From contig JBEHXT010000005.1 in NCBI GenBank assembly GCA_048498555.1, positions 62,001 to 126,000 of the forward strand: a DNA stretch of 64,000 nt, written 5' to 3'. The position numbers were made by a program, and so were the translations under genes. Below are positions 36,841-45,491 of the stretch, piece by piece (the stretch's first letter is position 1; each line of letters begins with the position of its first letter). The notes below the pieces were generated by a model that had not been told where the DNA came from, did no database searches, and was given only the letters and a program-made list of their open reading frames with translations. The stretch is from Danxiaibacter sp048498555 (GTDB lineage: Bacteria > Bacteroidota > Bacteroidia > Chitinophagales > Chitinophagaceae).

Positions 36841-37407
36841 CTAAATGGTTGCAAAATCAAGAACAGATGTTGCGTCTGCAAAAGAAGGCAATTGCAAGTC
36901 TTTTTCAGACAAAATCAGTTCATCGTCAGATATGCCCCAATTAATGCCAAGATGTTTGTCATTGTAAATAATGCCTCCTTCAGATGACTTATTATAGTAG
37001 TTGTCGCATTTGTAGAAGAAAGTTGCCTGTTCACTCAATACCACAAATCCATGCGCAAAACCACGAGGCACAAAAAATTGTGTCCCTGATTCTTCAGACA
37101 GCTCCACCGCAACATACTGCCCAAACGTTTTAGAATTTAACCTTACATCAACCGCTACATCCAGCACCTTTCCAGAAAGCACCCGTACTAGTTTTGCTTG
37201 TGCCGAATCTCCTCTTTGAAAATGTAAGCCTCTAAGCGTACCCCTTGTTGAATGCGACTGATTGTCCTGTACAAAATCAATCTCCTGCCCAGTTAATTCT
37301 TCAAACTTTTTCTTATTGAAGCTTTCAAAAAAATATCCTCTATTATCTCTAAAAACAGTGTCGTGAATAATAACACATCCTTCTAGTATGGTCTTTTCAA
37401 TTTTCAT
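36841..37407 (-). CDS. rfbC: dTDP-4-dehydrorhamnose 3,5-epimerase
   Basis: Cupin-type epimerase acting on dTDP-4-dehydro-6-deoxyglucose. 188 residues. The catalytic His is in GTLRGLHFQ (near residue 62), and the matching region SGTQFFVPRGFAHGFVVLSE is intact. GISDDELILSEKD is a typical C-terminal signature. It lies between rfbB and rfbA in a tight run. The next enzyme, the 4-reductase RfbD, is not in this window. Confidence 0.95.
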   Translation of the reverse strand: MKIEKTILEGCVIIHDTVFRDNRGYFFESFNKKKFEELTGQEIDFVQDNQSHSTRGTLRGLHFQRGDSAQAKLVRVLSGKVLDVAVDVRLNSKTFGQYVAVELSEESGTQFFVPRGFAHGFVVLSEQATFFYKCDNYYNKSSEGGIIYNDKHLGINWGISDDELILSEKDLQLPSFADATSVLDFATI

Positions 37408-37447
37408 TCAGTTTTCGATTTCTTTTATCTAACCAGGTTTTCAAAAA

Positions 37448-38500
37448 TTATTCGGCATACTGCTTTTCGTAGTACTGCTGATAATCTCCGCTGGTAACAT
37501 TCTCCAGCCACTCTTTATTGTCCAGGTACCAGTCAATAGTTTTGCTAAGTCCTTCTTCAAACGTAACAGAAGGTTCCCAACCCAGTTCAGTATTTATTTT
37601 TGTTGCATCAATAGCATAACGTAAATCATGCCCCGGTCTGTCTTTAACATAACTTATCAGGTTTTCACTTGTTCCTGCCGCGCGGCCCAGTTTTTCGTCC
37701 ATCAACTTACAAAGCAGTTTTACCAGGTCTAAATTTTTCCATTCATTGAACCCACCGATATTATACGTTTCGTGATTTTTACCGTTATGGAATACTGTAT
37801 CGATAGCACGTGCATGATCGATCACGTATAACCAGTCACGTGTATTCTCGCCCTTTCCGTAAACAGGCAAAGGTTTGTTGTTGATAATGTTGTTGATGAA
37901 CAAAGGAATTAACTTCTCGGGAAAATGGTTCGGCCCGTAATTATTAGAGCAGTTGGTTATAACAAAGGGTAATCCGTAAGTTTCTCCGTAGGCTCTTACA
38001 AAATGATCAGAAGACGCTTTACTAGCAGAATAAGGAGAGTTCGGTGAATAAGAGGTTGTTTCAGTAAACATGCCTGTTTCTCCCAGTGTACCATAAACTT
38101 CGTCTGTTGAAACATGGTAAAAGCGATGATTAGAAAAGTCGGATTTCCATATTTCTTTTGCGATATTTAATAAGTTAACTGTGCCAACAATATTTGTGTA
38201 AATGAAATCAAGAGGAGATAAAATTGATCTATCTACATGTGACTCTGCAGCAAGGTGTATAATATCTGTGATTTCGTGCGCTTGTATAACTTCTTTCAAT
38301 TCATCAGCATTCAGCAGATTAACCTTTTCAAAAATATAATTAGGTGCCTGCTCAATATCTTTTAAATTCTCCAGATTACCAGCGTAAGTCAGCGCATCAA
38401 GATTCACTATTTTATACTGAGGGTACTTGTTTACAAACAAACGGACAACGTGGGAGCCAATGAAGCCTGCACCACCTGTAATCAAAACATTTTTGCTCAT
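37448..38500 (-). CDS. rfbB: dTDP-glucose 4,6-dehydratase
   Basis: Short-chain dehydrogenase that makes dTDP-4-dehydro-6-deoxyglucose. 350 residues. The NAD-binding motif is TGGAGFIGSHVVR (residues 8-20), the catalytic area reads HVSTDEVYG with Asp-Glu, and YSASKASSDHF carries the YxxxK pair. NCSNNYGPNHFPEKLIPL is diagnostic for this enzyme. 60 bp after the epimerase gene and 40 bp before rfbC. Confidence 0.95.
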   Translation of the reverse strand: MSKNVLITGGAGFIGSHVVRLFVNKYPQYKIVNLDALTYAGNLENLKDIEQAPNYIFEKVNLLNADELKEVIQAHEITDIIHLAAESHVDRSILSPLDFIYTNIVGTVNLLNIAKEIWKSDFSNHRFYHVSTDEVYGTLGETGMFTETTSYSPNSPYSASKASSDHFVRAYGETYGLPFVITNCSNNYGPNHFPEKLIPLFINNIINNKPLPVYGKGENTRDWLYVIDHARAIDTVFHNGKNHETYNIGGFNEWKNLDLVKLLCKLMDEKLGRAAGTSENLISYVKDRPGHDLRYAIDATKINTELGWEPSVTFEEGLSKTIDWYLDNKEWLENVTSGDYQQYYEKQYAE

Positions 38501-38560
38501 TGATCTTTTTTTACGGAATTACGAATATACAAACATGAAAATTAACGAAATAAAAATGAC

Positions 38561-39631
38561 TTAATAATACGAAGGCTTAACTATTTTATAGTATTGCTTA
38601 TACCATTTAATTAAGTGTTTCACTCCATATTCAATGGAAGTAATTGGCTTATAATCAATGCATTGAATTAAGTCTTCAACATCTGCATAGGTAGTAGTAA
38701 GGTCGCCTGGTTGCATTGGCAAAAATTCTAATATAGCTTTTTTCCCGATTTCACTCTCTAATGCTGCTATAAAATCCATTAATTTAACCGGTGAATTTTT
38801 GCCAATGTTATAAATTTTGTAGGGAGCTTGTGACGATGAAATTGCTGATTTGCTTAATCTCCATTCAGGATCAGGCTTTGGCGGATAATGCATTATTCGT
38901 AGCACGCCCTCAGCGATATCATCCACATAAGTGAAATCCCTTTGCATCTCCCCATAATTAAAAACTTTTAGTGGTTTGCCATCCATAATCGCTTTAATAA
39001 AAAGAATCGGCGCCATATCCGGCCGGCCCCAAGGTCCGTAAACAGTAAAAAAACGCATGCCAGTTACTGGTATCTCAAACAGATGACTATATGCATGCGC
39101 CATCAGCTCGTTGCTCTTTTTTGTAGCCGCATATAACGAAATAGGGTGGTCGGTATTTTGATTGGTTGTGAACGGTATTTCATCGTTTATCCCATATACG
39201 CTTGAGCTGCTTGCAAACACCAAGTGTTGAATATTAGCATTTCTACAGCATTCAAGAATATTCACAAACCCGACGATATTACTGCTTATATAAGCATCTG
39301 GATGAGTTAAACTATATCGCACTCCGGCCTGAGCTGCCAGGTGTATGACCACATCAATCTCTGCTTTCTCGAATATTTTATTCAGGCCATCTTTATCCTC
39401 CAGATTTAACTGTCCAAAAATAAAACCCGGATAAATAGTGCTATCTATCCGGGTTTTATAGGCAATCCTGTCTTTATCAATGCCAAGTTCCGATAAACGA
39501 TCCAGTTTCAGATGAACGTCATAATAGTGATTTAAACTATCTATACCTATAACTGTATGGCCTTCTTTTAATAATCTGCTAACTACATGAAAGCCTATAA
39601 AGCCAGCAGCACCGGTAAGCAGGATTTTCAT
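38561..39631 (-). CDS. NAD-dependent sugar epimerase, UDP-glucuronate 4-epimerase-like
   Basis: Extended short-chain dehydrogenase of 356 residues. The Rossmann motif is TGAAGFIGFHVVSRLL (residues 6-21), then GIDSLNHYYDVHLKLDRL, typical for UDP-glucuronate/galacturonate epimerases. Catalytic residues lie in FASSSSVYG and YAATKKSNE (YxxxK), and FTVYGPWGRPDMAPILF follows. The length is slightly above the usual 330-340. The substrate is inferred; a related UDP-hexose is possible. No UDP-glucose dehydrogenase is in the window, so UDP-glucuronate would have to come from elsewhere. Confidence 0.82.
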   Translation of the reverse strand: MKILLTGAAGFIGFHVVSRLLKEGHTVIGIDSLNHYYDVHLKLDRLSELGIDKDRIAYKTRIDSTIYPGFIFGQLNLEDKDGLNKIFEKAEIDVVIHLAAQAGVRYSLTHPDAYISSNIVGFVNILECCRNANIQHLVFASSSSVYGINDEIPFTTNQNTDHPISLYAATKKSNELMAHAYSHLFEIPVTGMRFFTVYGPWGRPDMAPILFIKAIMDGKPLKVFNYGEMQRDFTYVDDIAEGVLRIMHYPPKPDPEWRLSKSAISSSQAPYKIYNIGKNSPVKLMDFIAALESEIGKKAILEFLPMQPGDLTTTYADVEDLIQCIDYKPITSIEYGVKHLIKWYKQYYKIVKPSYY

Positions 39632-39940
39632 TTTGATTATTCTATAAGTGACTGATACGCTGCAAATTTTTGCAGTTATTTTTCATGTATTACTATAGAG
39701 TATTTTTTTGTCTAAATGCGAATTGAAAAGAGCCTTGCCCCTTTGTCAACCGTTTTATTCTCGAATCAATAAACTTAAAATCGCATCCCATAACAACAGC
39801 CTCAGAACATGAAACCCGGTGGCTTCTAAATAACCGGGCAGCACACGAACATCCGCGAATCTGTAAACTGTAAAGGTTTCATTTGCGTCCAACAACACAG
39901 TGCCGGGGCAATACAAAAGAAATATTCATCATCAACTGTT
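39632..39940 (-). other. 309-bp intergenic leader with nested inverted repeats
   Basis: No gene seen. It contains cccggt (39815-39820) complementary to accggg (39833-39838), and gaaac (39811-39815) complementary to gtttc (39876-39880), which together could form a branched RNA structure. A small ctgcaa/ttgcag hairpin lies at 39660-39675. It sits between the DUF4091 gene and the epimerase-rfb genes. No known riboswitch consensus was recognised, and no clear promoter. Confidence 0.35.
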
Positions 39941-41668
39941 CTATAAACTATTGATCAATGCTTGTGCATCTCTGATAAATTTATCATAATCATCCATTTC
40001 AAGTTGTTTTGCAGATGCAAGGAGAGCATTCAACGAATTGAGATTTTTTCCACGTAATGTCTTTTTTAATACAGTTATTTTTTCATAGTCCTGTATGCCT
40101 TCTATCAGCTTTTCAAATCGGATTGAACTGTATCCATTGGGATAGGCAATAAACTGATCGCCAGCTGGTAGTTCTGAACTCCTGCTTTCTTTTAGCGGAT
40201 CCTTATCCCATATATTAAAACTGTACCGTAAATAACCATCATAATTATTAGCCGCAGCAAACCAGCCCATAAAAACAGATTCAGCAGGAGAAGAATATGT
40301 AAATAAATTTGGATGCTTTTCTTTACAAGTGTTGTAAAAAGTTGTAGTCCTGTTTTGCGATTGCCTTTTCTGAACTACTTCAGGCGGTATCTTCAGATAA
40401 GACACAATACTGAAATCTGCCAGATTGGGTTCCAGCTGAGCATTGTAGCCCCCGCAATAACCAATTTTTAATGAGGGATCAACACTTTTAATAAACGCAA
40501 TCAGATTCATCGTTTCCTGGGGCGGCCTTTCATCAAAAAACAGCACCGTTTTGTCCTGCCACCCCTTTTCTTTAACATGTTGGGCAAATGATTTTAACAT
40601 GCCGGTCCAGAATGTTTTGTATTCCGGCGATAGAAATTTATAGCTGACAGTGAGATCTTTATTTTGTGCGGCGTCATGATAGTACGAATTGAAATTGTTA
40701 TTGAATGGATACATTCCAAAGCACATTATTTCTTTATCGATGCCCACAGACATCATAAAGGACACCCACTTATCAAAGTTGGTAAAGTCGTAACTGAAAG
40801 AGTTACCGTTCTTTGTGATTTGCACCATTAAATTTTCAGGACCCCAATTTTGTGTATTGAAATTATCCCACAAAAAGCTGGCTGTGATTGTTTTCTGCCC
40901 GGCCTTTGCCAACGCAGTCATTAACGGCCTCATTTTATTAAAATGATCCTCACTCCATGGCTTAACCTGATAATATCTTGCAGCTCTCAGGGGATATTGC
41001 CACAGATCCAGGTGAAACGATTTTTCTGCCGGTAATGTGCGATCCTTTACGGTTAAGTTTAAACTCAGTGTGTCTATACGGCCAAGCTTTGATTCAGATA
41101 CGATTATCCGTGACGTATAGCTACCCGGGGTTGCAGACTCGGGAACATCCAGTGTGATCCAGACTGGTTGCCCTTCATCTTTTTTTATAGAGAAACTTTG
41201 TTGCGGTGCAATTGGATCAGCAACCTGTAATGCCGGCAAACTCTTCGAAACCGAGCCGCACATACCGCCTGATTCATTTGATAATACATACCTAACAGCG
41301 CCATAATGGATAAGGCTTTTACTAATTTTTGCGCCACCTGATGAAACTAAATCAGTAAATTCCAAAGAAACGTTGTCATGGTCTTCCCTGGCGGCCAATG
41401 CCAGTTGAAAGTTAACATGTTCACCCTTCCAGGCAATTTTATCCGTCAAACTTCCAGTAAAGGCAGTTGCTGTTCGCGCCTGGCTACTCGCCTGACCAAT
41501 TATTTGCCGGTCATTGGTAGACATAAAATATAGCTTCAATGGCTTGCCATTGGTATTTAATGATTTCAATGTTGCAGATGCTACCTGTCCCTCTGTAAGG
41601 TTTCTGCAACTGATTAACAGGAACGCGAATGCAAAAATCCTAGCCCCCTTTGTAGTACGGCTGCTCAT
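39941..41668 (-). CDS. DUF4091 lipoprotein, glycoside-hydrolase-like
   Basis: Exported protein of about 575 residues. The ATG at 41668 gives a lipoprotein signal (ARIFAFAFLLISC, Cys near 21), and an upstream TTG is also in frame. The C-terminal half fits DUF4091, with VLFFDERPPQETMNLIAF (acidic DE pair) and YLRYSFNIWDKDPL and GDQFIAYPNGYSSIRFEKLIEGIQDYE near the end. The N-terminal half looks like beta-sandwich strands. DUF4091 proteins are often near glycan genes and are suspected glycosidases, unproven. It overlaps the preceding glycosyltransferase by 29 bp, so translation is likely coupled. May trim or edit the polymer made here. Confidence 0.8.
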   Translation of the reverse strand: MSSRTTKGARIFAFAFLLISCRNLTEGQVASATLKSLNTNGKPLKLYFMSTNDRQIIGQASSQARTATAFTGSLTDKIAWKGEHVNFQLALAAREDHDNVSLEFTDLVSSGGAKISKSLIHYGAVRYVLSNESGGMCGSVSKSLPALQVADPIAPQQSFSIKKDEGQPVWITLDVPESATPGSYTSRIIVSESKLGRIDTLSLNLTVKDRTLPAEKSFHLDLWQYPLRAARYYQVKPWSEDHFNKMRPLMTALAKAGQKTITASFLWDNFNTQNWGPENLMVQITKNGNSFSYDFTNFDKWVSFMMSVGIDKEIMCFGMYPFNNNFNSYYHDAAQNKDLTVSYKFLSPEYKTFWTGMLKSFAQHVKEKGWQDKTVLFFDERPPQETMNLIAFIKSVDPSLKIGYCGGYNAQLEPNLADFSIVSYLKIPPEVVQKRQSQNRTTTFYNTCKEKHPNLFTYSSPAESVFMGWFAAANNYDGYLRYSFNIWDKDPLKESRSSELPAGDQFIAYPNGYSSIRFEKLIEGIQDYEKITVLKKTLRGKNLNSLNALLASAKQLEMDDYDKFIRDAQALINSL

Positions 41669-42785
41669 ATAATCGTTTTTTATCTTTTTCAAAAATTATT
41701 TTCTCAAAAAAATCAACGTGTAGCTCAATTATTCTCTCCCACGAGTACGTTGTTCTGATTACATGCAGGTTATTTTGTATAAAATTGTCGTACTTGTCTT
41801 TTCTATGGTAGTCTATATCCGTTAAGACGTTAGCAAGTTCTTGAGCGTTTGAAAAGTACAATGCATTCTCCTTCAAAACTCCGGCGTTAAACGGATTATT
41901 GTGGGATATAATAAATGCATGCGATCCCATTGCTTCTAATAAAGACGGATTAGTTCCGCCAACCGAATGTCCATGCAGATAAGCAAGGCTATACTTTCTT
42001 AATGAATCTAACACATCTTTGTTATAAACACCTCCAACAAAATGAACGTTTTGCGCCTTGTTTGATCCTGCGAATTTTTTATAAAACTTTGTATTGGTGT
42101 TACCAATTACAATTAATGGATACCCAGACTGTGAGTTCAGATATCCCTCAACCATCATTTCTATATTGTTTTCCGGCTCCAGCCGGGCAACCACAAGAAA
42201 ATATTTATAAGCCTCAAGGCCATATTTATTTAAATCTTCCTTCGAAAAATTGTTTACAACATTCGCGCCATATGCAAGAAAATGGGATTGAACATTATAT
42301 TCCTTCAATAAGTATTGTTGTATTCCTTCATTATCTGCAATCAGATGATGAGATGTTTTTACTGCCAGCTTCTCAAAGAATTTTGTAAGCTTCCTCGTAA
42401 AAAAGTTCCATTTCGATCTTTTCCATTCAAGGCCATCCATGTTGGTAACAATAATCGATTTCCTGATGTTAAGCAAAAGATGGCTGGGAACATTCGTTGC
42501 ATATCCGGCTTCGTAGATTATGTCAAAATTCTGCTTGAGAGCATTTTTCAAGCATAAAAAATCATATATAAAATGTGATGCGGCTCCTATGTTTTTCTCG
42601 GGGTTCCATTTCCGTAGAATAGTAACTCCGTGATATTGCGGGTCCCTATATACATGATCACTGGAGTTATAGACTGTTACTTCGTGGCCAAGTTTAACGA
42701 GCCCTACTGACAAGTATTCTACAAATTGTTCAAAGCCTCCGTAATTATTGGGTATACCTCTGGTACCAATGATGGCGATTTTCAC
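41640..42785 (-). CDS. glycosyltransferase with DUF1972 N-domain (GT4-like)
   Basis: GT-B sugar transferase of 381 residues. The start codon is GTG. The DUF1972 N-domain is recognised by MKIAIIGTRGIPNNYGGFEQFVEYLS and TNMDGLEWKRSKW, and the C-domain holds the GT4 donor-site pattern in HGHSVGGTNPSLLEAMG. The family includes rhamnosyltransferases of capsule loci, which would match the dTDP sugar genes downstream, but donor and acceptor are inferred. It overlaps the DUF4091 gene and follows the previous glycosyltransferase after 159 bp. Confidence 0.85.
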   Translation of the reverse strand: MKIAIIGTRGIPNNYGGFEQFVEYLSVGLVKLGHEVTVYNSSDHVYRDPQYHGVTILRKWNPEKNIGAASHFIYDFLCLKNALKQNFDIIYEAGYATNVPSHLLLNIRKSIIVTNMDGLEWKRSKWNFFTRKLTKFFEKLAVKTSHHLIADNEGIQQYLLKEYNVQSHFLAYGANVVNNFSKEDLNKYGLEAYKYFLVVARLEPENNIEMMVEGYLNSQSGYPLIVIGNTNTKFYKKFAGSNKAQNVHFVGGVYNKDVLDSLRKYSLAYLHGHSVGGTNPSLLEAMGSHAFIISHNNPFNAGVLKENALYFSNAQELANVLTDIDYHRKDKYDNFIQNNLHVIRTTYSWERIIELHVDFFEKIIFEKDKKRLYEQPYYKGG

Positions 42786-42944
42786 AGTTTAATTGTTAGC
42801 GTAAAGAAAGATTGGTTAGCTGGGTGGATATTAAGCCTTTGACTATAGCTGATCCAAGATTGTGGGAACGCCTATGTTGCGTCTCCTTAATTGCACTGGC
42901 AAGTTTTTTAAACCTTAGCCCTGCCGTCTATTGAATAAATACCG

Positions 42945-44099
42945 TCAAAACTTGTTTGCCTGCGCAATAAAAGATTTTAAATTAGTGGCTAGTCTATTGG
43001 TAAAGTCTTCGACTTTAAATTCATTCAGATAACGTTCTCGGGCCTTATCACCCATTTGTTTCCGCAATTCATCATCACTGATCAATTTCGAAAGCTTTGC
43101 AGAAAAGTCAACGGTATCGTTTGGCGAAATAATATACCCGTTTTGATTATCTATAACTGACTCAACGGCACCACCCGTATTTGTTGCTATTACCGGCTTA
43201 CCGGCACTCAGTGCTTCCAGTATGATCGTAGGGAAGGAATCATATCCAAGCGACGGAACAACAACGATATCACTTTCGTTTAAATATTGCTTTATATCGG
43301 CAACAAAAGTTGTTACACTTATGGCATCATGATATTTGTGCGATTTAACATCGTCAAGCAAGTTTGTATAATAATGCGACTTGCCAGGCGGCGTGCTTCC
43401 ATAAATTTTGAACGTACAATTTGCTTTTACTTCCCCGGATAATTGCTCAATTGCATCAAGGAAAAACCATACACCCTTTTCAGGCTTTATACGTCCAAAA
43501 TAAGCAACTACGATGCCTGACGATTTTTTTACCGTTTTTTCATAAAAGCTTTTTACACCGTTGCGAACGACTTTTATTTTATCGCTATAGTTTTTACCAG
43601 TGCTTGCAAGCAAGTTTTGTTTCACCGCTGCAGATACACAAATGATTTCACTACTCCATTTAAGCGCGTATCGGTTCATCATTCTGGTGAGGAACCTGTC
43701 GTTCTCCAGCATTTCGTGAACATGAACAATTCTTGCCACTTTAAGCCATTTTAAGACAACCAATGCAGGCAAACATGACAGCGTATTGACATAAGCCAGT
43801 TTTAGATTATGAGCTTTGATCAATGTTTTGAGATAAAAGAAAAATTGTATCAATTCTTTAGTCATCTTAACTATTGAAATATTTCCTCTCATAGCTAATG
43901 GAATTTTTCTGCAAAAAACAACAGTCACATGCTCATAATTTGAGTCAGCAAGAATAATGTCCGAAAGAGGTCCTGAAGCAGGCATCAACAATATCACTTT
44001 AGTATTAAACAGTTTTAATACATCAAGAAGAATTCTATTGGATCCATATAAGTCGGAACTTCCGTTAATAAATAATATTGGCTGATCTGAATGAATCAT
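42945..44099 (-). CDS. glycosyltransferase family 4
   Basis: GT-B enzyme of 384 residues. It shows VHVHEMLENDRFL in the N-domain, KIKVVRNGVKSFY and VVAYFGRIKPEKGVWFFLDA at the start of the C-domain, and the E-x7-E donor motif in DSFPTIILEALSAGKPVIATNTGG (split, about residues 290-313). The start codon overlaps the stop of the decaying reading frame upstream in an ATGA arrangement. The donor is not known. Confidence 0.85.
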   Translation of the reverse strand: MIHSDQPILFINGSSDLYGSNRILLDVLKLFNTKVILLMPASGPLSDIILADSNYEHVTVVFCRKIPLAMRGNISIVKMTKELIQFFFYLKTLIKAHNLKLAYVNTLSCLPALVVLKWLKVARIVHVHEMLENDRFLTRMMNRYALKWSSEIICVSAAVKQNLLASTGKNYSDKIKVVRNGVKSFYEKTVKKSSGIVVAYFGRIKPEKGVWFFLDAIEQLSGEVKANCTFKIYGSTPPGKSHYYTNLLDDVKSHKYHDAISVTTFVADIKQYLNESDIVVVPSLGYDSFPTIILEALSAGKPVIATNTGGAVESVIDNQNGYIISPNDTVDFSAKLSKLISDDELRKQMGDKARERYLNEFKVEDFTNRLATNLKSFIAQANKF

Positions 44100-44291
44100 A
44101 AATATAGGTTAGCAGAATGATAAGGAAAGTTGGTATCCCCTTCCCATTTCGAAATTAAAAGCCTCAAAAGGTGGTTATGTTGGATTTGGAGTACGAAATG
44201 AACATCAATAAACTCTTATTGAAGAAGCGTCATATTCTTGCGCAAACTTATTAATTGGTAGAAAATCAGCGACAACCAGAACACTCTTCAT
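44096..44291 (-). pseudogene. remnant of a glycosyltransferase N-terminus
   Basis: An ATG at 44291, 32 bp after the wzy-like stop, encodes MKSVLVVADFLPINKF and on to ASSIRVY, which looks like the first strand and loop of a GT4 enzyme of the VLFISD-x-P...S-x-R type, then a TGA at 44205-44207. Near that point the neighbouring frame continues from 44215 (EFIDVHFVLQIQ) to a TGA at 44096-44098 that overlaps the next gene's ATG as ATGA. This fits a frameshifted, heavily shortened gene. It is seen by eye only and could be chance. Confidence 0.35.
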
Positions 44292-44323
44292 TAAACAGAG
44301 CGGGTAATAACAACGTTGAAATG

Positions 44324-45478
44324 TTATGCAATACCGACAACTGTGGGCCTCTCCTGCTTTGACTGATGAAGGATCCACAGAAACGTTGCAAGAAAAAGAT
44401 AAAATGTTCCCGAAACAAACTCCTGAGTGAAATAAGGAGCCACAAAAAAGAAATAAATAAATATTATCGAATACGAGTAGTTTTTTGTTATAAGCAGCCG
44501 CCACAAAATACTAACACCCAATACCACAAAAAATAAAAGGCCTAGGAACCCATATGCATGCAAAATCATTGCATATCCATTTTCAATATCGGACCGGTTA
44601 TCCCATTTAGCCCTGGCAACTATTTGCGGAGGCAGATAATTATTTCCCCTTCCAAAAATATAAACCAACAACGAATTGCTTTTCCAAAATGATGCATTAA
44701 ATCCCTCAAGCAATTCACTCCTTGAAGTAATAGAACTTTTGTTGCCTAGAAATAAAACGATACTTTCCCAGAACCTGATAATGAAAGCCACTAAAATCAT
44801 CATTATGCTCCAAAAAAGTTTTCTCATTTTAAAAAACAAAACAATGATCCAGAACAGGTAAGTAGATCTGTTCATGGTTGAAAGAACGGCCAAAGAAACT
44901 ATCGCAAATAAAAAAAAATCTGTTTTGGAATTAGCGCCCGCTTTTTTCCTTAGAAAAAAAATAAGTACCCACAAAATACATAGTGTGCCGTATGTTTGAA
45001 CTGTTGCAGTAAAGCCTTTTGGAGAAAATATAAATGGCAGCCCTTTCTCAGCCATGGAAAACACATATGCATTTTGTTGTTGTTGCAGGCACGCTTGCGC
45101 GGCAAAAAATAATCCAATTATTATGTGGATGAACAAGGCATAGTACAGCGAATGAAAAATCAGGTGTTTATCTTTAGATAAAAGAATGCTAAAGAAAAAG
45201 CCGATCAGCGGAAAAAAGATCATGGGAACAAAAGACAGGTTAGCTATCGAACTTAGCATTGGAAGTATAAACAAAAAGCTTAGTACAATTAGACGCTCTT
45301 CTGTAAAAATCCCTCTTCTTACATGAAATAGTATTATTGCCAAAATAAGCACCACCATCACAGCTTTGTCTACCGGGAAACTCAACATTTTATTTGCAGT
45401 GCACAAAAACATAAAGACTACAAAAAAAAAGTTCAGCAACTTTTTCAATAGAGCTTTTTCAACCACAGCAGTTATCAT
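44324..45478 (-). CDS. wzy: Wzy-like polysaccharide polymerase (O-antigen ligase family-like)
   Basis: Polytopic membrane protein of 384 residues with roughly ten to twelve spans. The N-terminus has consecutive segments such as VVFMFLCTANKMLSF and VVLILAIILFHV. A large external loop around residues 250-310 (SRSELLEGFNASFWKSNS and GRGNNYLPPQI) sits between late spans, as in polymerases, and the C-terminus has FIYFFFVAPYFTQEF. Members share topology rather than sequence, so the call depends on context: within a Wzx-containing glycosyltransferase cluster this is the only polymerase candidate. A ligase is possible but less likely. Confidence 0.75.
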   Translation of the reverse strand: MITAVVEKALLKKLLNFFFVVFMFLCTANKMLSFPVDKAVMVVLILAIILFHVRRGIFTEERLIVLSFLFILPMLSSIANLSFVPMIFFPLIGFFFSILLSKDKHLIFHSLYYALFIHIIIGLFFAAQACLQQQQNAYVFSMAEKGLPFIFSPKGFTATVQTYGTLCILWVLIFFLRKKAGANSKTDFFLFAIVSLAVLSTMNRSTYLFWIIVLFFKMRKLFWSIMMILVAFIIRFWESIVLFLGNKSSITSRSELLEGFNASFWKSNSLLVYIFGRGNNYLPPQIVARAKWDNRSDIENGYAMILHAYGFLGLLFFVVLGVSILWRLLITKNYSYSIIFIYFFFVAPYFTQEFVSGTFYLFLATFLWILHQSKQERPTVVGIA

Positions 45479-45491
45479 TTACCCTTACCGT

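Noticed and set aside
36810..36881. 24-codon extension of rfbA
   Set aside because: The nucleotide-binding start MKGIILAGG is at 36809; the extension overlaps rfbC without family similarity.
39811..39880. Possible cobalamin-type or other riboswitch
   Set aside because: The short stems are present but no consensus core of a known riboswitch could be matched.
44205..44504. A 99-codon minus-strand frame starting inside the wzy-like gene
   Set aside because: Its first 70 codons lie within the polymerase in another frame; only the last 28 codons look meaningful and are reported as a remnant.
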